From Methanosarcinaceae archaeon (GTDB lineage: Archaea > Halobacteriota > Methanosarcinia > Methanosarcinales > Methanosarcinaceae): 8,646 nt of DNA. Below the pieces are notes generated by a model. That model had not been told where the DNA came from and did not search any database. It worked only from the letters and a program-made list of their open reading frames with translations. Position 1 is the first letter of the stretch; each line of letters opens with the position of its first letter. The DNA is taken from contig JAUWBW010000069.1 in the NCBI GenBank assembly GCA_030609665.1, positions 1-8,646 of the forward strand. Direction: 5' to 3'. A program made the position numbers and the translations under genes. Shown here one piece after another: positions 1 to 4,819 of the stretch.

Positions 1-146
1 CGACAGCAGGGTTCCCGGATACAGCACCGAGCACGACAGAGTACTGGGCCTGACCACGAGCAGCAACCACCATATAGCAAGGATTACGACCGGATGCGGA
101 CTTTTTTGAAAGCGCCTGCCCACCCGCGCGTGCCCTCTGTAGCTCA
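1..146 (-). CDS. possible gene fragment leaving the left edge
   Basis: On the minus strand one frame is open from position 199 to the window edge, after a stop at 200-202. Its translation between about 146 and 1 looks protein-like, with stretches such as SGRNPCYMVVAARGQ and VVLGAVSGNPAV, and few rare or low-complexity residues. I do not recognise the family. The only ATG in this frame is at 73, with no Shine-Dalgarno site, and upstream of 147 the frame runs into repeat copy A. The real 5' end may have been lost or replaced by that repeat. A plus-strand frame (2-109) is also open, so strand and coding status are uncertain. Confidence 0.2.
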
Positions 147-322
147 AACGACCGGAGTCTGGTTGGAGAGTCTCCGCCGACTGCGCGCGAACCTATGATT
201 CAATTCCATCGCAAGTCCAAATCCGTGTGAATCCGTGTCTGGAAAAATAAGAACCACGCCCCCATCTTCACCAATCCGCAAGCATTTTAAGAGCAAAATG
301 CCGGACGCGCGCCGATTGGAAA
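147..322. repeat. dispersed repeat, copy A (~176 bp)
   Basis: This stretch aligns by eye along its whole length with 2156-2322 in the same orientation. Both begin AACGACCGGAGTCTGG and both end after AGCATTTTAAGAGC and a GATTGGAA/AATTGGAA word. A 30-nt block is identical (229-258 here, 2228-2257 there). Copy A is about 9 bp longer because AATCCGTGTG-like decamers are tandemly duplicated at 220-239. No ORF is conserved between the copies, so it looks non-coding. Weaker similarity continues to about 357. It may be a miniature mobile element or an intergenic repeat family. No terminal inverted repeat or target duplication was seen. Confidence 0.75.
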
Positions 323-358
323 ACATGCCAATCGCATACGATTATGCAATCAATTTCA

Positions 359-429
359 GACAGGATTTACAGGATGGACAGGATTTGAATGTTGTTTTGT
401 GGCATCCTGTCAATCCTGTTCATCCCGTC
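359..429. repeat. inverted repeat built of ACAGGATNN nonamers
   Basis: The left arm (359-384) has three consecutive 9-bp units of ACAGGAT plus two variable bases. The right arm (404-429) has three units of the reverse complement, ATCCTGT/ATCCCGT. The two 26-nt arms pair with four mismatches around a 19-nt loop, so the transcript or single strand would form a long hairpin. It lies just beyond repeat copy A and downstream of the toxin gene (minus strand), where it could act as a 3' structure, but no T-tract accompanies it. Similar nonamer words recur in many environmental genomes as I remember; their function is unknown to me. Confidence 0.7.
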
Positions 430-611
430 CATTATGTCTGCGCCCCTGCGCTTGCCTGTATAACATCATCCGTACTCCCCTGCATTCGGCTTCGTGGCGG
501 AGGACAAGTGTTGCGCTTCAAGCAGCGGTTAGATAGAACATCAATCTTTGAAACCAGATTGCTGAATGATAGTTTAATGGTGATATTCGTTGCTTTAATC
601 AAATGATTGAA
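430..611. other. intergenic, nothing recognised
   Basis: This is the stretch between the nonamer hairpin and the 3' end of the toxin gene. The only plus-strand frame through it (235-606) has no ribosome-binding site and crosses both the repeat and the hairpin, so it is not credible as a gene. No terminator or RNA gene was recognised. Confidence 0.5.
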
Positions 612-1127
612 TTATTTGGATAGTTTTTCAAGTAAATACTGCTTGTTTCTCACTTTTATACGGTCTTTTGACTCTATCGCAGTTATTATCTGCAGTAATT
701 TGTCGGTATTGTTTATCAGGCGCTTTTCAATTGCGAATGAAATGATGTCTTCCAGATTGAAGATTTCGATATCCATGTTTTTGCATCTTTTCTTCACAAG
801 GCGATCATTTGAGAGCAATATGGAATCTTTTCGCAGAGCTAAGACAATTGCTTCGCTCTCTCCGAAATCCAGGTTTAAGTCATTTTCGATCGTCACAAGT
901 TTCGGGATTTCTTCCGATGTCAATGGTAAGACCGATATTTCCGATTTGTCTATAAGATCCAGCATATAGTCTACAAAATCGTATCCAAGCTTTTTTGCAG
1001 CATGTAATTCTTCGCATACCCGTACAGGAATTACAAAATCGCAGCCTTTGAATAATTCCTTGATAAGATCAAATATCTTTGTTTTACAAATGCAACTGAG
1101 TATATCGGTGTCGAAGATTACGATCAT
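612..1127 (-). CDS. PIN-domain toxin (VapC-like, DUF3368-type)
   Basis: A 171-residue protein that reads as a PIN-domain ribonuclease toxin. Visible acidic residues in PIN order are D6 and D8 in the N-terminal MIVIFDTDIL strand, E40 in the CEEL helix, E90/E92 in the FGESEAIVLAL segment, and D108 in LLSNDRL. These would bind Mg2+/Mn2+ for RNA cleavage. The C-terminal ~45 residues are a lysine-rich helical tail. It is longer than a minimal VapC (~130 residues), as is usual for PIN proteins paired with UPF0175 antitoxins. The ATG overlaps the antitoxin stop by 4 nt (ATGA), which implies translational coupling. The RNA target is unknown. All the acidic residues named are present, so it is probably intact. 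Confidence 0.8.
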   Translation of the reverse strand: MIVIFDTDILSCICKTKIFDLIKELFKGCDFVIPVRVCEELHAAKKLGYDFVDYMLDLIDKSEISVLPLTSEEIPKLVTIENDLNLDFGESEAIVLALRKDSILLSNDRLVKKRCKNMDIEIFNLEDIISFAIEKRLINNTDKLLQIITAIESKDRIKVRNKQYLLEKLSK

Positions 1128-1447
1128 TTTATCAGCTTATCCAACTGCGCCACGTTATCTTCCAGTTCATTGACCGATTCCGAACCGATTTCGCGGATTA
1201 TACCCCGGTTTCCAAGCATTTCTTTAAATTGTATAGTATTCATACCGGCAATCTCGGCTGCTTTACCAAGTGATACTTTACCCTCTTTATACAGTTCGAT
1301 CGCAGCATCGATCTTCATAACAGGTTTATATTCGAATAAGCTTCGGATGGCGTCTTTGATAAAATCGTTCGTGTTCAAGTAGTGCCCGCTTTTTATCAAT
1401 GCGTCAATTTCGTCATGATACGCTAGGGGAATTGCAATGGCATTCAT
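1124..1447 (-). CDS. UPF0175-family antitoxin
   Basis: A 107-residue protein with two parts. Residues 1-42 look like a ribbon-helix-helix segment (short strand NAIAIPL, then two helices including NDFIKDAIRSLFEY). Residues 44-82 match the UPF0175 pattern, with a helix-turn-helix KIDAAIELYKEGKVSLGKAA followed by EIAGMNTIQFKEML. The charged C-terminus is probably the toxin-binding tail. It is the first gene of a two-gene operon, and its stop overlaps the toxin start. The start is fixed by AAGGTGAT at 1453-1460 (minus strand), 5 nt from the ATG. By analogy with toxin-antitoxin systems it should neutralise the PIN toxin and bind its own promoter; that is inferred, not shown. Confidence 0.82.
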   Translation of the reverse strand: MNAIAIPLAYHDEIDALIKSGHYLNTNDFIKDAIRSLFEYKPVMKIDAAIELYKEGKVSLGKAAEIAGMNTIQFKEMLGNRGIIREIGSESVNELEDNVAQLDKLIK

Positions 1448-1488
1448 TTTTTATCACCTTTATCTTATTGATTATTGTACTTTCATTG

Positions 1489-1516
1489 ATAAAAAGATTG
1501 CTCATGATCAGATCAT
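1489..1516 (-). promoter_or_regulatory. candidate TA promoter and operator
   Basis: Reading the minus strand, a TATA-like CTTTTTAT lies at 1496-1489, which predicts a start near 1466 and a leader of about 19 nt that contains the antitoxin Shine-Dalgarno site. Just upstream of the TATA, 1504-1516 is a perfect odd palindrome: ATGATC, one central A, GATCAT. A palindrome next to the TATA/BRE region is a natural operator for an autoregulating antitoxin. Confidence 0.4.
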
Positions 1517-1692
1517 CATTTTGAACTCCCCTCCATCCCAAGCACCATCACCTTCACCTCAACCCCGCCGCCGTACCCATTGTACTCGCCGCTCTCCGAC
1601 CTCGCAACCACCTCGTAACACAAGACCAGACCGGACACTTACATGTCACTCCCATCCACCTGTTAAAACACTCCAAATTCTCGACCCGAATC
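1516..1692 (-). pseudogene. possible decayed coding remnant
   Basis: On the minus strand, 1638-1516 is open for 40 codons ending in TGA, and its translation looks protein-like (CYEVVARSESGEYNGYGG, then VEVKVMVLGMEGSSK). The same frame is interrupted by TAA at 1639-1641 and 1663-1665; between and beyond these stops it still reads plausibly (QVDGSDM, DSGREFGVF). There is no good start codon or Shine-Dalgarno site. I do not recognise the family. It may be a gene with nonsense mutations, or a non-coding repeat that happens to be open. It ends against the TA operator palindrome. Confidence 0.25.
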
Positions 1693-2020
1693 CTTTACCC
1701 ACTACGAAAATCCTTATTCATATCTTCACCCAGCTACCCCTCCCACTCGTCTCCACAGACGGCGCGCGGGTGTGGATGATAACTACCATACCACGCGGCA
1801 AACTTGCTCTGCGAGTCTATGAGTGCTTGTAGCAGTGGCGGTCCATTACTCACAGTGCATGTGGTGCACGGGAGAGAATAAGAAACGAATGAACAGACGC
1901 GCGCGAACACACTAACCACCCCTTCTCGCAAACTCAAATCTGCGTAAATCTGCTGTTTAAAAAAGAAAGAACCCTGCGAGCGAGCATGCAATCAACCCTC
2001 GCACAATCACATCTGCGTGA
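1693..2020. other. gene-free stretch with ATCTGCGT words
   Basis: No credible gene is present; the open frames here lack ribosome-binding sites and family features. Tandem decamers AAATCTGCGT and AAATCTGCTG occupy 1936-1955, and another ATCTGCGTGA is at 2011-2020. The same word family recurs at 2073-2096. These words look like intergenic repeat debris. Confidence 0.5.
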
Positions 2021-2071
2021 CCTGCACGCCTTTCGGGCGTAGCAGGCACTCAACTCCGCAGGAGGTGAGTG
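2021..2071. other. two abutting strong hairpins (candidate structured RNA)
   Basis: Hairpin 1 (2021-2046) pairs CCTGC with GCAGG and ACGCC with GGCGT, with one bulged A at 2041 and loop TTTCG. Hairpin 2 (2047-2071) pairs CACTCA with TGAGTG and CTCC with GGAG, with one A/G mismatch and loop GCA. They touch with no spacer. A weaker third hairpin, CCGC/GCGG, follows at 2075-2090. No T-tract follows, so they are not a simple terminator. The pair sits between two ATCTGCGT-type words, as if inserted into them. The strand of any transcript is not known. Confidence 0.55.
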
Positions 2072-2081
2072 TATCCGCGTT

Positions 2082-2404
2082 CATCTGCGGTTAATTTCGA
2101 TATGCTGCGGTGGCAAGGATGGATATGTACTGCGCCGCGCGTCTCCCTCCACTCCAACGACCGGAGTCTGGCTGGTGAATCTCCGCCACTTGCATGCGAA
2201 CCCATGATCCAATTCCCTCACAAATCCGAATCCGTGTCTGGAAAAATAAGAACCACGTCCCCCATCTTCACAAATCCACGAGCATTTTAAGAGCCAAGCG
2301 CCGAACGCGCGTCAATTGGAACACGTCGCCTGCGTGCGATCACATGATTCAATCCACTCTCAAATCAGCGCCTGCGATTCATTGCAAAATATTAACCGCA
2401 GATG
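2082..2404. repeat. 14-bp inverted repeat bracketing copy B
   Basis: CATCTGCGGTTAAT at 2082-2095 is the exact reverse complement of ATTAACCGCAGATG at 2391-2404. The bracketed 295 bp contain repeat copy B and its internal sub-repeat. Such an arrangement could be the terminal inverted repeats of a miniature element. The same word family, however, occurs elsewhere in the patch, so it may be a chance pairing of a common word. Confidence 0.5.
2156..2322. repeat. dispersed repeat, copy B (~167 bp)
   Basis: This is the second copy of the element at 147-322, in the same orientation and about 2 kb away. It has only one AATCCGTGTC decamer where copy A has two. A 36-nt sub-repeat inside it, at 2191-2226 (TGCATGCGA...CAAATC), recurs exactly 140 bp later at 2331-2366 with 29 of 36 positions identical. 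This suggests that the ancestral element was longer or tandem. It is probably non-coding. Confidence 0.75.
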
Positions 2405-2662
2405 CGCTACGCGTCGGACTGTTTGATTTCATGGATGTTGTTTGGATTTATTGAAGATACCCCAGAGTGTTTATACTGAAGATTCTTGATTCAGCAAGAA
2501 TAAATACGATTAAAAACCAAATGAGATGTACGGAAAGTAAGTTGGCCAAATCAGGAAATAATAAAAAGTTTCGCCGATTCAATCGAAAGGTATTTTATGG
2601 TGTAAACTATTTAGTTTGCCCTACATTCTATGTGATTGTAACACCAATCACGTTAGTTTGAC
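2405..2662. other. intergenic, no confident gene
   Basis: A 64-codon plus-strand frame from a GTG at 2467 to 2661 has a basic middle and hydrophobic end but no Shine-Dalgarno site and no recognisable family. I treat it as unsupported. The stretch becomes A+T-rich toward the secE promoter. Confidence 0.45.
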
Positions 2663-2663
2663 A

Positions 2664-2708
2664 TTATATATCATTAATCAATAATCAATTTATCATACAA
2701 CCGGTTGT
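2664..2708 (+). promoter_or_regulatory. candidate secE promoter with palindrome
   Basis: A TATA box, TTATATAT, lies at 2664-2671 and predicts a start near 2694, about 23 nt before the secE start codon. Downstream, 2676-2689 is a tandem AATCAAT AATCAAT. A perfect 12-bp palindrome ACAACCGGTTGT is at 2697-2708, at or just after the predicted start, where a repressor could bind. Confidence 0.5.
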
Positions 2709-2716
2709 GAATAGTT

Positions 2717-2920
2717 TTGGCAGAAGGCACATTTAATTTAAGCAATATAAACGTCAGTAAGACACTAAAATCGTACTTGAGGATACTCAAGTTGACCAAG
2801 AAACCGTCAAGGCAAGAATTCCTGATGATCGCAAAGGTCGCGGGTGTAGGTATTATCCTTATAGGGTTCGTTGGTTTTATCATCTATGTGTTGCTGACAG
2901 AAGTTCCTAAGTGGATGTAA
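2717..2920 (+). CDS. secE: preprotein translocase subunit SecE (Sec61 gamma)
   Basis: A 67-residue single-span membrane protein matching archaeal SecE/Sss1. An amphipathic N-terminal helix (about residues 12-34, SYLRILKLTKKPSRQEF) is followed by one transmembrane helix (about 38-61, rich in G, I, V and L) and a short outside tail ending PKWM. It clamps the SecY channel in the cytoplasmic membrane. An in-frame TGA at 2708-2710 leaves TTG at 2717 as the only standard start. No clear Shine-Dalgarno site is visible, so start use is somewhat uncertain. It lies immediately upstream of spt5, the usual archaeal order. The fit to the family is strong. Confidence 0.92.
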   Translation: MAEGTFNLSNINVSKTLKSYLRILKLTKKPSRQEFLMIAKVAGVGIILIGFVGFIIYVLLTEVPKWM

Positions 2921-2925
2921 TTATC

Positions 2926-3390
2926 ATGAGTGATGAATCTGCAATTTTTGTTGTTAAGACGACTGCAAACCAGGAGCGTTCTGTTGCCAATATGATGGCA
3001 ATGGTCGCAAAGAAGGAGCATTTCGATATCAGGGCGATCCTTGTTCCGGATGAACTCAAAGGTTACATACTTGTAGAGGCACCGGATTCCGGTATTGTTG
3101 ACCTTACGATCCAAAATGTTGCACATGCGCGAACTGTGGTCAAAGGCCAGTCCAGTCTTGGGGAAGTATCACATTTCCTTACTCCGAAACCAACAGTGAC
3201 AGGAATAACAGAAGGTGCGATCATTGAGGTCACATCCGGTCCGTTCAAGGGCGAAAAAGCCCGTGTCAAACGAGTGGATGAAGGACATGAGGAAATTACT
3301 GTTGAATTGTTCGATGCAGTTGTACCAATACCTATAACTATTCGTGGAGATACAGTGAGGGTCCTCAAGAAAGATGAAGAACATGCTTGA
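2926..3390 (+). CDS. spt5: transcription elongation factor Spt5 (NusG homologue)
   Basis: A 154-residue protein with an NGN domain (about residues 5-83: FVVKTTANQERSVA, then ILVPDELKGYILVEA) and a KOW domain (about 96-147: EGAIIEVTSGPFKGEKARV). Spt5 with Spt4 binds the RNA polymerase clamp and keeps the enzyme processive; the KOW domain can contact the ribosome. I chose ATG 2926 because relatives begin near MS(D/E)ES. An in-frame ATG at 2911 would add five residues and overlap secE by 10 nt. Neither start has a good Shine-Dalgarno site. The 5-nt gap to secE suggests coupled translation within one operon. Confidence 0.93.
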   Translation: MSDESAIFVVKTTANQERSVANMMAMVAKKEHFDIRAILVPDELKGYILVEAPDSGIVDLTIQNVAHARTVVKGQSSLGEVSHFLTPKPTVTGITEGAIIEVTSGPFKGEKARVKRVDEGHEEITVELFDAVVPIPITIRGDTVRVLKKDEEHA

Positions 3391-3421
3391 AGAGCGGTTA
3401 ATAGAATAACGTTTTCAGATA

Positions 3422-3455
3422 CATATAATTAATTATTAAATACACAAATGGTGAT
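3422..3455 (+). promoter_or_regulatory. A+T-rich rpl11 upstream region, possible promoter, and RBS
   Basis: The 71-nt gap after spt5 holds CATATAATT at 3422-3430 and TTATTAAATA at 3432-3441, either of which could be a TATA box. Predicted starts fall at or just before the rpl11 ATG, which would remove the Shine-Dalgarno site GGTGAT (3450-3455). Readthrough from spt5 is therefore equally likely. The RBS itself is clear. Confidence 0.3.
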
Positions 3456-3461
3456 ACTAAA

Positions 3462-3947
3462 ATGGCAAGTGTTGTTGAAGCATTAGTAGCAGGCGGAAAA
3501 GCAAACCCGGGGCCACCTCTTGGTCCGGCACTCGGACCGCTTGGCGTGAACATTAAAGATGTTATTGATAAGATCAACGAAAAAACAAAGGACTTCAATG
3601 GAATGCAGGTTCCTGTGAAGGTTATTGTTGACGATGATAAGAATATAGAGATTGAGATTGGAACACCACCAACTGCTGCACTTATCAAGCAAGAGATCGG
3701 AATTGAGAAAGGCTCAGGCGAATCAGGTACGGTTGTTGTCGGAGATCTGACAGTTCCACAGGCTGCAAAGGTTGCACGCATGAAAAAGGATGATATCCTT
3801 TCATACGATCTTAAGGCTGCAGTGAAAGAAGTTATCGGCACATGTGTTCCGATGGGCGTTACTGTTGAAGGCGTTGATCCAAGAGAATGCCAAAAATCCA
3901 TCGATGAAGGAAACTTCGATGAAGTGTTGGCAGCCGAAGAATGGTGA
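3462..3947 (+). CDS. rpl11: large ribosomal subunit protein L11 (uL11)
   Basis: A 161-residue protein. The N-terminal domain starts with the L11 hallmark KANPGPPLGPALGPLGVN (residues 13-30), the proline-rich linker region that faces translation factors. The C-terminal domain (about 70-140) binds the GTPase-associated region of 23S rRNA and includes TVPQAAKVARMKKDD. L11 forms the base of the stalk together with P0, which is encoded two genes downstream. The ATG is preceded by GGTGAT with 6 nt spacing. Length is normal for archaea, where L11 carries a C-terminal extension relative to bacteria. There is no recognisable terminator after it. Confidence 0.97.
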   Translation: MASVVEALVAGGKANPGPPLGPALGPLGVNIKDVIDKINEKTKDFNGMQVPVKVIVDDDKNIEIEIGTPPTAALIKQEIGIEKGSGESGTVVVGDLTVPQAAKVARMKKDDILSYDLKAAVKEVIGTCVPMGVTVEGVDPRECQKSIDEGNFDEVLAAEEW

Positions 3948-3990
3948 TGTCTTTCGATTGCAATATCACAATTAACATAGTTCAATTAAC

Positions 3991-4007
3991 CGATAGGTTT
4001 AAAAATA
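3991..4007 (+). promoter_or_regulatory. promoter of the rpl1-rpl10-rpl12 operon
   Basis: CGATAGG (BRE-like, purine-rich) is followed by a TATA box TTTAAAAATA at 3998-4007. The usual archaeal spacing puts the transcript start at about 4029, one base before the first leader hairpin. A separate promoter after rpl11 resembles the arrangement described for the Halobacterium L11/L1-L10-L12 cluster. Confidence 0.6.
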
Positions 4008-4029
4008 AGTGCTCTCCTATTGAAGAGCC

Positions 4030-4173
4030 CATGAAGACCAAACGGTCTTTATGACGTCCGTAGTAGGCCGAAGCGGCTGTACCGGATTATCATACATGAT
4101 TTATGTGTATGCTCTCCGGGTGCAAGGGATTAATTCCTGCATGCAAACAGATGTTTGTACACTACGGGAGGAG
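4030..4173 (+). promoter_or_regulatory. structured 5' leader of rpl1, candidate L1 autoregulatory site
   Basis: Four hairpins can be drawn by eye. P1, 4030-4053: ten pairs, CATGAAGACC with GGTCTTTATG (one G-U), loop AAAC. P2, 4056-4087: GTCCG with CGGAT, a TA bulge, GTA with TAC, a bulged G4079, GGCCG with CGGCT, loop AAG. P3, 4121-4141: TGCA with TGCA, a bulged A, GGGA with TTCC, loop TTAA. P4, 4142-4159: TGCAAAC with GTTTGTA, loop AGAT, touching P3. GGGAGGAG at 4166-4173 is the Shine-Dalgarno site of rpl1. An alternative stem uses CCGGA 4082-4086 with TCCGG 4115-4119 and would break P2. L1 is known to repress its own mRNA in Methanococcus; that this leader is the L1 target is inference. Confidence 0.6.
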
Positions 4174-4177
4174 TAGA

Positions 4178-4819
4178 ATGACAGAAGAAAATATAGCAAG
4201 TGCCGTAAAACAGTTACTTGGCGACTCGCCGGACCGCAAATTCAGAGAAAGTGTGGATATGGCTATCAATTTGAAAAATCTTGATATGAGTCAGCCCAAG
4301 TACAGAGTGGATGAAGCAATTGTACTTCCCAAAGGTCTTGGTAAATCCAGGAAGATCGCGGTTTTTGCAAAGGGTGATGTCGGGCTGCAGGCTAAGGATG
4401 CCGGCGCTGATTATGTCTTCACTGATGAGGACATAGAAGAGCTTGGATCTAACAAGTCAAAGGCACGAACTCTTGCAAATGAATGTGACTCTTTTATCGC
4501 GGAAGTCCAATATATGGCGCTCATTGGTAAATCCTTAGGTGCAATTTTAGGACCAAGGGGTAAGATGCCAATTCCGCTCACACCGGATAAGAATGTGGTG
4601 GATATGATAAACACCACCAAGAACTCTATCCGATTACGGTCAAAGGATAAATTAACATTCCACGTTGCAGTTGGCAGTCGTGAAATGAGTGATGATGATC
4701 TTATAGAGAATATCGAAACTGTGATGGGCAGACTGGAACGTTCTCTTGATAAGGGCAAACAAAATTTCAAGTCCGTTTATATTACGACTACAATGGGCAA
4801 ATCTGTGAGGGTGGTATGA
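4178..4819 (+). CDS. rpl1: large ribosomal subunit protein L1 (uL1)
   Basis: A 213-residue protein that builds the L1 stalk, which guides deacylated tRNA out of the E site; in archaea and bacteria it also represses its own operon. It has the two-domain L1 layout: domain I from the N- and C-terminal parts, and domain II from about residues 67-158. The signature LGPRGKMP lies at 124-131, and the RNA-contacting KSVYITTTMGKSV segment is at the C-terminus. The start at 4178 is fixed by GGGAGGAG four nt upstream and by family length; an in-frame ATG 75 nt earlier lies inside the leader hairpins and is rejected. Its stop overlaps the rpl10 start (ATGA). Confidence 0.97.
   Translation: MTEENIASAVKQLLGDSPDRKFRESVDMAINLKNLDMSQPKYRVDEAIVLPKGLGKSRKIAVFAKGDVGLQAKDAGADYVFTDEDIEELGSNKSKARTLANECDSFIAEVQYMALIGKSLGAILGPRGKMPIPLTPDKNVVDMINTTKNSIRLRSKDKLTFHVAVGSREMSDDDLIENIETVMGRLERSLDKGKQNFKSVYITTTMGKSVRVV

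Noticed and set aside
2..109. Alternative plus-strand gene end at the left edge
   Set aside because: The frame is open to a TGA at 107-109 but is short and unrecognised; the minus-strand frame looks more protein-like, and neither is secure.
235..606. 123-codon plus-strand open frame
   Set aside because: It runs through repeat copy A and the nonamer inverted repeat, has no ribosome-binding site, and is not conserved as a frame in copy B.
1467..1477. CAATAATCAAT shared between the TA leader (minus strand) and the secE promoter (2679-2689)
   Set aside because: Eleven A+T-rich bases in two A+T-rich promoters can match by chance; distances to the TATA boxes differ.
1936..2096. CRISPR or satellite array from ATCTGCGT words
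   Set aside because: Irregular spacing and only a few short copies; better described as scattered intergenic words.
2467..2661. 64-codon plus-strand open frame from a GTG
   Set aside because: No Shine-Dalgarno site, no recognisable family, A+T-rich intergenic composition; could be a small protein but nothing supports it.
3398..3985. 195-codon frame opposite rpl11, and similar long antisense frames over rpl1, rpl10 and rpl12
   Set aside because: They are shadows of strongly coding plus-strand genes; their translations are Ser/Leu/Cys-rich and unlike any family.
4030..4090. tRNA or other classical RNA gene in the rpl1 leader
   Set aside because: No cloverleaf, no T-loop GTTC motif; the hairpins are consecutive and lead directly into an rpl1 ribosome-binding site.
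4103..4177. In-frame ATG extension of rpl1 by 25 residues
   Set aside because: It would start inside the leader hairpins, lacks a ribosome-binding site and exceeds normal L1 length; ATG 4178 has GGGAGGAG four nt upstream.
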